DNA of 64,000 nt from Phragmitibacter flavus (GCF_005780165.1 NZ_VAUV01000008.1:186001-250000), one strand, 5' to 3'; counted from the first letter of the stretch, positions 18,327 to 27,290 are shown. The notes: a model not told the origin generated them from the sequence alone. Program-made: numbers and translations.

Positions 18327-19616
18327 GTGTTTGCAGAAATCAAAAATTCGCTCAAAGAACTCTACCTCTCCGACCCCCGACCCTGGATCATCGGCTTCAG
18401 CGGTGGCAAAGACTCCACCATGGTCGCCTCATTGATTTTCGATGTCGCCGCCAGCATTCCCAAAGAGAAACGCACCAAAACCATCTCCGTCGTCTGCACC
18501 GACACCCGCGTCGAGATCCCCGCCATCGTGGAAATGATCGAGGGAACCCTCCTCAAGATGCGGCGCTTCTCAGACACGGCGGACCTCAACCTGCAAGTCC
18601 ACCTCCTCAGGCCTCCATCGGAACAATCCTTTTGGGTCAACATCATCGGCCGCGGATATCCCCCGCCCAACCGAACCTTCCGCTGGTGCACGCAACGGAT
18701 GAAAATCGATCCGGTAAACAATTTTGTGGAACGCCAACTCGGTCGCACCGGCCAGGCCATCCTGCATCTGGGCGCGAGAAGTTCGGAAAGCTCCAGCCGT
18801 GCCCAGACCCTCGCTGGCATCGAACTCAAAAACGGCCTGCGTCGCCACCCCAACCTGCCACGCGTCGATGTCTCCAACCCCATCGAACACCTTACTACCG
18901 GAGAAGTCTGGGCCTATCTCCTGCAAAACAACCCTCCATGGGGCGGCAGCAACCAGGACCTCTATCGCCTCTACAAGGACGCCGGCGGCGGCGAGTGCCC
19001 AATCCACATCGACTCCAGCACGCCAAGTTGCGGCAACTCACGCTTCGGATGCTGGACATGCACCGTTGTCGAACGGGACAAAGCCAGCGAAGGCCTCCTC
19101 GCCAGCGGCGATGAACGCATGGAGTCCATGCTCGAGTTTCGCGAACTCCTCCTGGAAATCCAGGACCCTGCCAATGGTTTCCGCGAGCCCATGCGCATGA
19201 ACAACCAGCCGGGAAACGGCCCCATCAAAATCGAAGGCCGACGGAAATTATTGCGTGAGCTGCTTAAACTACAGGATACGGTAAAATTAAGATTGATCAG
19301 CGACGAAGAATTGCTTCTTATACAGCAGTTGTGGAAATCCGCGCACAAACCCGATGATGGTCGGGGCGTAGCCCGCATCATCAATGCCCACTCTGGACTG
19401 CCCATGCATGACCTGCGCAATTCTTCACGCCTTCGCAAACTCGAGGCTGAAGTCGCCGACGAGCTGAGCCTCTCCGCCGATACCCTGCAAAGACTCGTGG
19501 CCAAGGTCGAGGAGTTCAGCGAAAACAACCGGGCTCATGGACTCCCTGCTGAACTGAAAAGAATCCTTGAGTATGACATCAATCAACTCACAACAGACGG
19601 TTCCCCTCAAGAGTAG
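18327..19616 (+). CDS. dndC: DNA phosphorothioation sulfurtransferase DndC
   Basis: DndC activates the DNA backbone and transfers sulfur to replace a non-bridging phosphate oxygen, working with DndA, DndD and DndE. It is a PAPS-reductase-like ATP pyrophosphatase: the P-loop SGGKDST is at residues 25-31. Cysteines C121, C235, C242 and C245 (RWC, SCGNSRFGCWTC) are those expected for its [4Fe-4S] cluster. At 429 aa it is shorter than E. coli DndC (about 500 aa). The start is GTG, the only start after an upstream in-frame TGA. The 3' third is less GC-rich than the 5' part. Five bases separate it from dndD. Confidence 0.93.
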   Translation: MFAEIKNSLKELYLSDPRPWIIGFSGGKDSTMVASLIFDVAASIPKEKRTKTISVVCTDTRVEIPAIVEMIEGTLLKMRRFSDTADLNLQVHLLRPPSEQSFWVNIIGRGYPPPNRTFRWCTQRMKIDPVNNFVERQLGRTGQAILHLGARSSESSSRAQTLAGIELKNGLRRHPNLPRVDVSNPIEHLTTGEVWAYLLQNNPPWGGSNQDLYRLYKDAGGGECPIHIDSSTPSCGNSRFGCWTCTVVERDKASEGLLASGDERMESMLEFRELLLEIQDPANGFREPMRMNNQPGNGPIKIEGRRKLLRELLKLQDTVKLRLISDEELLLIQQLWKSAHKPDDGRGVARIINAHSGLPMHDLRNSSRLRKLEAEVADELSLSADTLQRLVAKVEEFSENNRAHGLPAELKRILEYDINQLTTDGSPQE

Positions 19617-19621
19617 CTGGC

Positions 19622-21703
19622 ATGCCTCACCTCATTTCCATTGATTCAGTCTCAATCACTAACTTTGGTCCGTTTTACGGCACCAACCGGCTCGATTTAG
19701 CCACTCCTAAAGATGCTCCTCCGCATGTGCTAATTGGCGGGAAAAACGGAGCAGGCAAGACTCACATACTTCGCGCCATGTATTTGGCAGTGGTAGGCAG
19801 AGCCGGTATCGGTGATCTTCGGAGAGTTGAATCAGGCTCTGACGCGACACGCTTTAACTTTGATCGTGTCCTCAACCGACGGGCCGCCAGAGAAGGAGTT
19901 GATACATGCTCACTTTCCGTCGTTATCCGCCAGCAAGATGCCGATAGTATTAAAGAGCAAACTCTGACCCTCCATCGCGAGATCCGATTCCGCACAAATT
20001 CGCCTCCAGAATGGAAATCATGGGCCGAACGTTCCAATGATGTGGAAGCAGTCGAAGATGATCAACTTATCGAGCGCTTGCGTGACGCCTTTCTTCCACG
20101 TCATCTCGCTCGCTTTTTCTTTTTCGATGCAGAGAAGAGCCAGAATGTGCAACTGGGAGAAAAGGACATCGTCAAAGGCATCAGCCAAATTCTCGGACTT
20201 TGGGCTTACGAAAAACTTGAGGAAGATTTGCGGGAACTCTTTCAGACTACCAATCGCAATCTCACCGTGACTGGAGCAAACGAGGCCGTGGAAAAGCAGG
20301 GTGAAATTGGCGGAAAAATCAAAGCCCTCAAAGCAGCCATCAAATCCAACGAGCAAAAACAACACACCCTAATTGAAAGCCAGCAAGAAGCGGAAGCAGA
20401 ACTTGCTGACATTGAAGATCAGCTGAAGACGATCGGAGCTGTTGACCCATCGAAATTGGAGGCTGACCGACAAAAGCGGGAAGAAATTGCCAATGCGAAA
20501 CGAGAGGTTGAACAACGACTCTCGGCGGCTTGGGAAACGCCACTTCCCATTTCTCTGCTGTCTACAATGCGGTCCGAATTGGTGGCACAACTGGAATCAG
20601 AAGATCAAAAACGCGCTTGGTTAGATCGAAAATCTGCACTGGAGCCGAAACTGCCAGCCATTAAATCACAGGTTTTTGACAATCCCCCAAGTGAGTTCGT
20701 CTTGCCCAAAAAAACGCACGGCTTCTATACCTCGCGACTCAATGACGCTTTGCAGAGTTTGTTCAACCCACCGCCTGACGGGTTGGAAGACGTAGAGGTC
20801 ATACTCACGGATCGTCCGGAAACCAATTTCTCGGTCCGCCAGTGGCTAACGACCCGATCACCAGAATTAGCCGGCCTTGAAGAAGCCTGTCGCAAACTCG
20901 ATCTCCTCGAAGCGGACGTTCGCGACCTCGACTACGAGATCCGCCAGCAATCTCAAAATATCGCCGCCATTGGCGCAGGAAAGGAATTGCACGAAAAACG
21001 TGGCGAACTCCGCTCCGCACTGAAAACCATGGCAAAAGAGCTCGAAGAACACCAGATCGCCCACGGACAGTTCGAAGCGCAAATGACCCAGCTGAAGACC
21101 GAGGAAGATCGCTGGTCAAAAGCCGTCACCGAAGCCAGCAAAGGACGGGACCTCGCCTCCAGGGCGCACCAATACCGCGAGGCCGCCAGCCTCATGCGTA
21201 AACGCGCTTCCGAGCAAATGCGCAAAAAAATCAACGAGCTTGTCAGCGAGCTTTGGCTGGAAATTACCGACCGCGCCCACGAATTCCGTGGACTCACCTT
21301 CACGGGCGATCTTTGGCAATGTGAACTTATCCGCAAGAATGGGGTCCGCATACCCTGGGAAGATGCCAACCCCTCCGCCGGTCAGAAGCAGGTCCGTCTG
21401 CTCGCCTTTTACGAAGCCCTCCGTCGCCTCGCCCAAAAAGTGCCGCCACTCGTCGTTGACACACCTCTCGGACGTCTCGACCGCGAAGTGCGGGCCGCCG
21501 TGCTTGATAAACTTTACCTCAGCCGGGACGGCCATCAGTCCATCGTGCTCGCCACCAACGCCGAGATCGATCCCGACGGTCCGCTCTTCGGAAAAATCCG
21601 CGATCAGTTCGGACGCGCCTACACCCTTGTCCCAGAAGGCCACGCCGACAGTGACGATTACGAAGTCACCATTCAAAAAAACTACTTCGGTAAACGCGTA
21701 TGA
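19622..21703 (+). CDS. dndD: DNA sulfur modification ATPase DndD
   Basis: SMC/RecN-like ATPase of the Dnd modification complex, thought to open or nick DNA for sulfur insertion. The 693-aa protein has Walker A GGKNGAGKT at residues 39-47, a long coiled-coil region (about 220-560, heptad-rich), the ABC signature PSAGQKQVRLLAF, and Walker B as VVDTPLGRLD (about residue 612). That last motif is typical of DndD. The first half is AT-richer than the second. The stop overlaps the next ATG as ATGA, implying translational coupling. Confidence 0.92.
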   Translation: MPHLISIDSVSITNFGPFYGTNRLDLATPKDAPPHVLIGGKNGAGKTHILRAMYLAVVGRAGIGDLRRVESGSDATRFNFDRVLNRRAAREGVDTCSLSVVIRQQDADSIKEQTLTLHREIRFRTNSPPEWKSWAERSNDVEAVEDDQLIERLRDAFLPRHLARFFFFDAEKSQNVQLGEKDIVKGISQILGLWAYEKLEEDLRELFQTTNRNLTVTGANEAVEKQGEIGGKIKALKAAIKSNEQKQHTLIESQQEAEAELADIEDQLKTIGAVDPSKLEADRQKREEIANAKREVEQRLSAAWETPLPISLLSTMRSELVAQLESEDQKRAWLDRKSALEPKLPAIKSQVFDNPPSEFVLPKKTHGFYTSRLNDALQSLFNPPPDGLEDVEVILTDRPETNFSVRQWLTTRSPELAGLEEACRKLDLLEADVRDLDYEIRQQSQNIAAIGAGKELHEKRGELRSALKTMAKELEEHQIAHGQFEAQMTQLKTEEDRWSKAVTEASKGRDLASRAHQYREAASLMRKRASEQMRKKINELVSELWLEITDRAHEFRGLTFTGDLWQCELIRKNGVRIPWEDANPSAGQKQVRLLAFYEALRRLAQKVPPLVVDTPLGRLDREVRAAVLDKLYLSRDGHQSIVLATNAEIDPDGPLFGKIRDQFGRAYTLVPEGHADSDDYEVTIQKNYFGKRV

Positions 21704-22101
21704 ACTCCCTCGGAATCCCCACCTGCTTGGACGACCTTCACTGCGTCCAACATTGGCCCGCCCTCCGCCTTCCAATGGCCGAAGGCGGCTTCGAACCAAG
21801 CTGGCTTCCTTCAAGTAAGGTCGACGCTTCCAGCCAAGCCGAGGAAGTCGCACGCTACCGAGTCCCCGGTTCTCGCGGCAGCTATGTTTACAAAGTTCGC
21901 CCCTGCGAATCCGATTCTCGCTGGTATGCCTGGGGTGACTGGTGCCCATATGGTCGCACCGCCACCGATGCCTGTTACGATTTTCTCGATGGTGGCGGCA
22001 GCTTCGCCAACCGCAGCGCCGCCGAATGGGCCATCCACACCTTTGTGGCCGCCCTTTGCGCCGCCGAACACGCCAATCTTCCGAAGTCTTATGCTGCCTA
22101 G
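21700..22101 (+). CDS. Unknown 133-aa protein inside the dnd operon
   Basis: I do not recognise this protein. It begins in an ATGA overlap with dndD and ends 11 bases inside the next gene, so it is tightly embedded in the operon. Its codon use is GC-rich like the 3' part of dndD. It is soluble, with aromatic/Trp-rich patches (DSRWYAWGDWCPYGR) and an Ala-rich C-terminal helix (AAEWAIHTFVAALCAAEH). It does not look like canonical small DndE. It could be an adaptor or a DNA-recognition subunit of the modification complex; that is only inference from position. Confidence 0.75.
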   Translation: MNSLGIPTCLDDLHCVQHWPALRLPMAEGGFEPSWLPSSKVDASSQAEEVARYRVPGSRGSYVYKVRPCESDSRWYAWGDWCPYGRTATDACYDFLDGGGSFANRSAAEWAIHTFVAALCAAEHANLPKSYAA

Positions 22102-23557
22102 CCTCTCCGCAGAAAAATTTATTGAAGACGTTCACAGCCGCGTCGGTGCCAAAACCAAGGCCGTGCTCGGACGTGCCGCCGTTTCTCTGGCCCTCGGTGA
22201 AAGCATTCCCGCCGAATACAAACCGCCTGCGGGCACTGGCAAAGACATCAGTTGGGACGCCCTTGTCGGCCCGCTGGAGGATGTCTTCCGCGTCGCCATC
22301 CGCTCGCGTGCCGGCAAAGCCCTTGATGAACCCGCCTTCCAACGGGAATTCCGCCGTGCCTTCGAGTTCGGATGCATGCGCATGGAACAAATTTGGGAGT
22401 TTTCCGGTCGCGATCAGGCGCGATTCGTGGCGGAACTCATGCGTTCCACCCAGCATCCGGGAGGAACCACCCCATCGCCAGGACTCACCTCCTCACGCTC
22501 AACCTCCACCGCCATCGATCAGGAAGTCATCCTTCAACTCCTCACCGACGGCCAATCCTGGAGCATCAACGGAGAAAAAACACCGAACGGTCTCCTCATC
22601 ATCTCAGGTCAGTCGGGTCGCGGCAAAAGCCAGCTCGCCCTCGACTTGCTCGCCCAATTATCCCGGCAAGGCGTGCGATTTCTGTTCTTTGATCTCAAAG
22701 GCGAACTCGAAGAAGCCGATGACGATGCGCAGAAAGCCGAGAGTCGCCGCAAATTTCTGGAACTCACCGGAGCCAGATACCTCCGACTCATTGACTCCAA
22801 CCTGCCCGTCAATCCCCTCTATCCCGGCAAGAACAAAGCCGACACCGCCAACATCGCCTCCCGTGTCGCGGCGTTGGTTCGCGCCTTTGGACCGCAAATG
22901 GGCCCCAATCAGGAAACCGCCATCCGCGATGCCTACCAGCAGTTAAAACACCCCGACTTCACTTCGTTGGTAGAGCAGCTCAAGAAAAACGGCCAGGAAG
23001 GCGTTGCCGTATCCGTGCTCAGCAAAGTCGTCGAACTCAACATCTTTTCCCGCGCCACCTCCGCCGAGCGATTCGAAGATTGGATCAGCCATTCCAACAT
23101 CATCGACCTAAAGCGACTCGATAATGAAACCCGTGTCCTCGTCGTAGCCTTCATCCTCAATTTCTTCATTGAGCGACTGAACAAAAACCTGTCCGTTCGC
23201 AATGGCATCCAGCCCATCCAGATGGTTCTCTTTGTCGATGAAGCCCACAACATACTCCCCAAAGACGGCAAAGCCCGACTCTTGGAAAAACTCGCCCGCG
23301 AAGGCCGTTCCTGGGGATTCCCCCTGTGGTTAGCCAGTCAGGACGCCGATAAATTTGTCAGTTCCGACGCCGATTTCTCCGAATTCGCATCCGCAGGCAT
23401 TCATTTCTCCCCCCAAACTTTGAGCACAAAAGAACAAAAACAAATCCTCGGCGGCGTGGTCACCCAGTCCCTGGAAAAAGGCGAAGCCGTGATGTGTCTC
23501 GGCGGTAAAACCACTACTGGAGCAGCAAGACAATTCTGGAGGGAGGGAGGGAAATAG
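22091..23557 (+). CDS. dndE: DndE-like domain fused to a HerA/FtsK-like ATPase
   Basis: The 488-aa protein starts at ATG 22091. The frame is open from 21884, but that extension is out-of-frame shadow of the previous gene. Residues ~1-115 (SRVGAKTKAVLGRAAVSLAL, then a Trp-Asp-Leu-Val-Gly segment) resemble the small DndE protein, which binds nicked DNA. Residues ~145-480 form a P-loop translocase domain: Walker A GQSGRGKS at 173-180 and Walker B MVLFVDEAH at 378-386. This combines a modification subunit and a motor. An alternative reading is a DptH/HerA-like restriction motor. The next gene starts directly after the stop. Confidence 0.8.
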   Translation: MLPSLSAEKFIEDVHSRVGAKTKAVLGRAAVSLALGESIPAEYKPPAGTGKDISWDALVGPLEDVFRVAIRSRAGKALDEPAFQREFRRAFEFGCMRMEQIWEFSGRDQARFVAELMRSTQHPGGTTPSPGLTSSRSTSTAIDQEVILQLLTDGQSWSINGEKTPNGLLIISGQSGRGKSQLALDLLAQLSRQGVRFLFFDLKGELEEADDDAQKAESRRKFLELTGARYLRLIDSNLPVNPLYPGKNKADTANIASRVAALVRAFGPQMGPNQETAIRDAYQQLKHPDFTSLVEQLKKNGQEGVAVSVLSKVVELNIFSRATSAERFEDWISHSNIIDLKRLDNETRVLVVAFILNFFIERLNKNLSVRNGIQPIQMVLFVDEAHNILPKDGKARLLEKLAREGRSWGFPLWLASQDADKFVSSDADFSEFASAGIHFSPQTLSTKEQKQILGGVVTQSLEKGEAVMCLGGKTTTGAARQFWREGGK

Positions 23558-24139
23558 ATGCCCACATTCACAGCTATGAGCCATAAATTTAAAGAGTATT
23601 GCAGCGAAGTTTGGACTAATTCTCCTCTAGGCACATTCGAAAGACGTGTCGAAGTTTATCAATGGGGATTCCACAATATCATTCTGGGTTTTGCAGGTAT
23701 CTGGGTTCCGCTTTTAGCATTGTCTTTTTTTGGCCTATTTCGGAAGGAGGCACTTATCTTAAGCGGAGATATTCCAATGTTTGCAGTGACACTTTCTGCG
23801 GTATCCCTCGGATTCTTCGTCAAGGAAACCCAATTAGTTTTAAGAAAACGTGCAATAGTCACATATATCTTATTAATGCTCACGATGATTGTTGGCGTGA
23901 TAGCACGATCAATGCTCGCCCTCTATCCAACCACGCCGTCACTTCAATTGGATATGACGCTGGTTAAATGGGTGACTATTGCTCTTGTTGTTATCGCGGT
24001 ATTTTCAAATTTTCGCTTGTTCATGATTCAAATCGATTCAACTTCACCAGCGAAAATTCAAAAGGAATTTGATAAAAATGCCGACCAAATGTCCGAACAA
24101 GCTAAGACGGGAAACCAAGCTTCTGGAGTGCGCGTATGA
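23558..24139 (+). CDS. Four-helix membrane protein of the Dnd island
   Basis: Unknown family. The 193-aa protein has four predicted membrane helices (about residues 42-62, 70-90, 101-122 and 134-156), an N-terminal cytoplasmic part rich in charged residues and a polar C-terminal tail. It starts right after the stop of the ATPase gene and overlaps the DGQHR gene by ATGA, so all three are likely co-translated. Base composition is clearly AT-richer than the chromosome. A membrane protein here could be an effector that acts on the host membrane when phage is sensed, but the sequence alone does not show this. Confidence 0.78.
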   Translation: MPTFTAMSHKFKEYCSEVWTNSPLGTFERRVEVYQWGFHNIILGFAGIWVPLLALSFFGLFRKEALILSGDIPMFAVTLSAVSLGFFVKETQLVLRKRAIVTYILLMLTMIVGVIARSMLALYPTTPSLQLDMTLVKWVTIALVVIAVFSNFRLFMIQIDSTSPAKIQKEFDKNADQMSEQAKTGNQASGVRV

Positions 24140-25236
24140 ACGACGAATCGAATGTGAAGATTCAGATTTTCACGGTAAAACAGCCTATTGGTGAGTTTTA
24201 TGTTGGAGTAATGCGGGCTCCAGACCTAAAGAGCATCGCATTTGCCGATGTCAGAAGTAAAAACCAGATAGAGCAGGATGCCTCTCCTGGAATTCAACGC
24301 GATTTAAATGTCAAGAGGCGGGAAGAAATTAAAAGGTATGTTAGATCCCCAGATGCATCCTTCCCAAACTCGTTCATACTTTCCGTCAAACAGGAGGATG
24401 TCGTCAATTTGACCGAATCGGAGTTAGTTATTCGGCGCCATCCAAATGCTGCAAGCATTATTGACGGTCAACATCGTTTGGCTGGCCTCGAGAATGATGA
24501 TGCGGAGAACTTTGATCTAATAGTTTCGGTGTTCATTGATCTTCCACCTGAGGATCAAGCAATGTTGTTCGCAACTATCAATCTAAAACAGACAAAGGTG
24601 AATGAATCTCTTGTTTTTGACCTTTTTGAGGAAAGTAGAATACGTTCGCCTCAAAAAACCGCACACGATGTCGCCAAAAATCTTAATCGCGACTCAGATT
24701 CCCCATTTTACAGGGAGATTAAAGTATTAGGGGTGAAAACACCCGAACAGGGCGGCAGGCTAACACAAGCCACCTTCGTAAAGCGCTTGCTACCGCTCAT
24801 CGCCAAGGATTCAGAAGCTGTCCGTATCTCAATCAAGAAAAAGGAATCATTAAAAAAATTCCACGCTGAAAACAGCTCCCGGATCTTTTGGAAGTTCTTC
24901 GAACAAGGCGAAGATTGGGCGATTCAAAAAACTGTGTATAATTTCTTCCTGGCAGTTCGGGATGTGTTTCCGCAAGAATGGAATTCGCTTAAATCCCCCC
25001 TGGCTCGGACGATTGGATTTGGAGCACTTATGCGATTACTTGCTAAACTCGGACATGTAGGCATCAGCTTGCCGACGGGACCAAGAATGGATTACGACTT
25101 TTTCTTCGAGCGTATTTTGCGCGCAAAGGATTTGGCACCTTTCAGTTTCGATACTTATCCAGCGAGCGGCACGGGAGAGACCCTTCTCTTCACTGCGTTT
25201 TCTGATCGAGTAATGTCGCCTCCCGAACAGATTTGA
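24136..25236 (+). CDS. DGQHR-domain protein (DndB-like)
   Basis: The 366-aa protein carries the family signature DGQHRL at residues 110-115, preceded by NAASII and followed by VSVFIDLPPEDQAMLFATIN. DndB, the regulator of many Dnd clusters, belongs to this family. The order of genes, however, places it last behind a membrane protein rather than at the head of the operon. Its codons are AT-rich like the preceding gene. The 3' end overlaps the convergent 55-aa gene by 47 bases. It could be DndB itself or a paralogue specialised to pair with the membrane protein. Confidence 0.82.
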   Translation: MNDESNVKIQIFTVKQPIGEFYVGVMRAPDLKSIAFADVRSKNQIEQDASPGIQRDLNVKRREEIKRYVRSPDASFPNSFILSVKQEDVVNLTESELVIRRHPNAASIIDGQHRLAGLENDDAENFDLIVSVFIDLPPEDQAMLFATINLKQTKVNESLVFDLFEESRIRSPQKTAHDVAKNLNRDSDSPFYREIKVLGVKTPEQGGRLTQATFVKRLLPLIAKDSEAVRISIKKKESLKKFHAENSSRIFWKFFEQGEDWAIQKTVYNFFLAVRDVFPQEWNSLKSPLARTIGFGALMRLLAKLGHVGISLPTGPRMDYDFFFERILRAKDLAPFSFDTYPASGTGETLLFTAFSDRVMSPPEQI

Positions 25237-25357
25237 GAAACATGCTCCTCAAACGGAGCCTCTCTAAAAAGACAATTTTCTCCTCAAAACGTAGCGCCGC
25301 GAGTTTACTTCGGTGGTCGCGCTTGCTTTCAAGTATCCGTTTCATCTGCTCACTCAT
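25190..25357 (-). CDS. Small 55-aa protein coupled to dndA
   Basis: The ATG overlaps the dndA stop as ATGA (25354-25357), a strong sign of translational coupling. The protein is MSEQMKRILESKR... with a basic, helical body (LAALRFEEKIVFLERLRLR). It resembles short proteins of the type found next to nucleotidyltransferase or other defence genes, recalled from general knowledge rather than a search. No known domain is visible. It overlaps the end of the DGQHR gene on the other strand. A longer reading of this frame through dndA is a shadow. Confidence 0.65.
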   Translation of the reverse strand: MSEQMKRILESKRDHRSKLAALRFEEKIVFLERLRLRSMFLKSVREATLLDQKTQ

Positions 25358-26496
25358 GACAACTGCCCCCCAAACGTGTCCGCGATCTGTTTCAGTGATT
25401 CCAATGTCTTGGCAATATCTTGAGCACCTGTCTGTAAACCCAACGAAAACCGCACACACTGCCTTGCGGCAGATCCCGGATTCATCGCAGCGATGACATG
25501 CGATGGGTCGGGAGAATCCGCCAAACACGCGGAGCCGCTGCTGGCACAAATATCTGCCTGATCCAGCAACAACAACAGGGCTTCAGATTCGATGCCATGA
25601 AACGTGATGTTGCTGGTATTCGCCAGGCGAGGCGCGGCATGGCCATTGATTTCCGTGTTCGGAATGGAGTTCAAAACTCTGGTTTCCAACTCGTCTCGAA
25701 TAACTCTCACCGTGCGGTCATACGAGGGCAGTTTCTTGCGGGCCAATTCGGCTCCTTTACCCAGACCAATGATGTAAGGGACATTCTCTGTGCCTCCTCG
25801 TCTGGCTCGCTCCTGATGGCCACCATGCAAGTAGGGCACGAAGGGAGCTTTTTTATGCACATAAACAGCACCGACACCTTGGGGCACCCCCAGTTTGTGA
25901 CCGGAAAGAGTGAGATAATCGACTGGCAACTCTCGGACATTGACGGGGAGCTTCCCCACCGCCTGCACCGCATCGCAATGAAAAGGCACGCCCCTGCCAC
26001 GACAGAGTTCGGCAATGGCAGCGACAGGAAACAGCACCCCGGTTTCGTTGTTGGCCCACATCAGTGAAACCAATGCCACGTCATCACCCAGCGCACTTTC
26101 AAGGTCGACCAAAGAAAGCAATCCTTCTTGGTTTACGGGCAAGTAGGTAACCCGGTAGCCGTGGTGACGCTCAAGGTATCCACAATACGTGAGCACCGAC
26201 GAATGCTCCACTTGCGAAGTGATGATGTGCCGCTTGTCAGGTTGCGCCATGATCGCCGCATGGATGGCGGTGTTGTTGCTCTCGGTGCCTCCGCTCGTGA
26301 ACACGATTTCACGAGGCATTTTACAACCGATCAAGCCCGCGACCTGCTCGCGCGCTTCTTCGACTCGGGATTTCATCCGCGAACCGAAGCGATAGGAACT
26401 CGACGGATTGCCCCATTCGTCAGACAAATACGGAAGCATCGCTTCGCGAACTTCCTGAAGCACAGGGGTGGTGGCGTTGTGGTCGAGATAAATCAC
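25354..26496 (-). CDS. dndA: Cysteine desulfurase DndA
   Basis: PLP-dependent NifS/IscS-type desulfurase (380 aa) that supplies persulfide sulfur for DNA phosphorothioation and assembles the DndC iron-sulfur cluster. MIYLDHNATTPV is the family start, the PLP lysine is in TLSGHKLGVPQG, the HCDAVQAVGK segment is conserved, and the catalytic Cys is in the SSGSAC loop. It is opposite in direction to dndC-dndE and convergent with them, so it has its own promoter. A housekeeping IscS role cannot be excluded, but its place beside dndCDE makes DndA likely. Confidence 0.92.
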   Translation of the reverse strand: MIYLDHNATTPVLQEVREAMLPYLSDEWGNPSSSYRFGSRMKSRVEEAREQVAGLIGCKMPREIVFTSGGTESNNTAIHAAIMAQPDKRHIITSQVEHSSVLTYCGYLERHHGYRVTYLPVNQEGLLSLVDLESALGDDVALVSLMWANNETGVLFPVAAIAELCRGRGVPFHCDAVQAVGKLPVNVRELPVDYLTLSGHKLGVPQGVGAVYVHKKAPFVPYLHGGHQERARRGGTENVPYIIGLGKGAELARKKLPSYDRTVRVIRDELETRVLNSIPNTEINGHAAPRLANTSNITFHGIESEALLLLLDQADICASSGSACLADSPDPSHVIAAMNPGSAARQCVRFSLGLQTGAQDIAKTLESLKQIADTFGGQLS

Positions 26497-26586
26497 GAGG
26501 GAAATTCCGTTAAACAGATGGCGACACCATCTTCACGAGCATCACCATGGAACGCTTGCTCCCGATTTCCAACGTTTTCACCCACC

Positions 26587-26874
26587 TCACCGTGCTGATC
26601 CCCGAAACCACGCCATCAACAGCATCAAGACCAAAATCACCACCACATACCAGCTCACCCGCTTCGCCAACGCACGCCAGCGCCGATCCTCATTCCGCTT
26701 CGATCCCAGATGCGCAATCAGCACCCCGGCGATCGCCAATGGAATCGATCCCATGGTCGGATACACCGCGCCCAGTGAACATCCCAGCGCCACAATCGCC
26801 ACAAAATCCGGTCCGCGATCCACCGTTCCCTCCACCGGCTCAATGGGCGGTTGCTTTTCCTTCAACTTCGACAT
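26587..26874 (-). CDS. Small membrane protein
   Basis: The 95-aa protein has two hydrophobic segments: one around FVAIVALGCSLGAVYP... to VLIAHLG and one near the C-terminus (VVVILVLMLLMAWF). This resembles DUF4190-like small membrane proteins. The ATG at 26874 shares its A with the stop of the cupin gene (TGATG), so the two are co-translated. Function unknown. Confidence 0.7.
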   Translation of the reverse strand: MSKLKEKQPPIEPVEGTVDRGPDFVAIVALGCSLGAVYPTMGSIPLAIAGVLIAHLGSKRNEDRRWRALAKRVSWYVVVILVLMLLMAWFRGSAR

Positions 26875-27230
26875 CAACTAAAGAACGTATCCTCATGCCG
26901 ATACGGTGGTGCACAACAGCACAAAAATCTCAACCCCTCCAGCGCTTCTATCTGATGCCAGGCTCCTGCCGGAATCAACACCGCGTCACCGGGGCCTACC
27001 ACGCGCACCTCCCCATCGATCTCCATCGTTCCACGACCTTCCAATAAGAAATAAATCTCCTCGCTCGCCTTGTGATAATGCCGGTCGGTTTTGGCCCCCG
27101 GGGGGAGACTTGCCTCCGCCAGACTTTGCTGCTGCACGGGAGCGTTCGTGCTGTCCAAAATGCTGCGAATGGTCGACCCGTCCTTGGTGGTAAAAGGCGC
27201 TTGCTCGGAAAGCTGGTTGATTGTCATCAT
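26874..27230 (-). CDS. Cupin-domain protein
   Basis: Small single-domain cupin of about 118 aa. The metal-binding motifs are DRHYHKASEEIYFLLEGRG (two His and a Glu) and PAGAWHQIEA (second motif His). The frame extends to 27269, but the tandem ATGs at 27230/27227 precede the conserved start. It could be an isomerase, dioxygenase or a metabolite sensor. It is coupled to the small membrane protein downstream. Confidence 0.85.
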   Translation of the reverse strand: MMTINQLSEQAPFTTKDGSTIRSILDSTNAPVQQQSLAEASLPPGAKTDRHYHKASEEIYFLLEGRGTMEIDGEVRVVGPGDAVLIPAGAWHQIEALEGLRFLCCCAPPYRHEDTFFS

Positions 27231-27290
27231 GGCTGGGGGCATGCTGGCCTCAAACCGTCGCCATCTCAAGTCCTAGTCCACGCCGATCGC

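Noticed and set aside
21884-22090. Upstream extension of the DndE-ATPase frame
   Set aside because: These codons are out of frame with, and overlap, the coupled 133-aa gene. They are Pro/Ala-rich and unlike the DndE start, so the ATG at 22091 is used.
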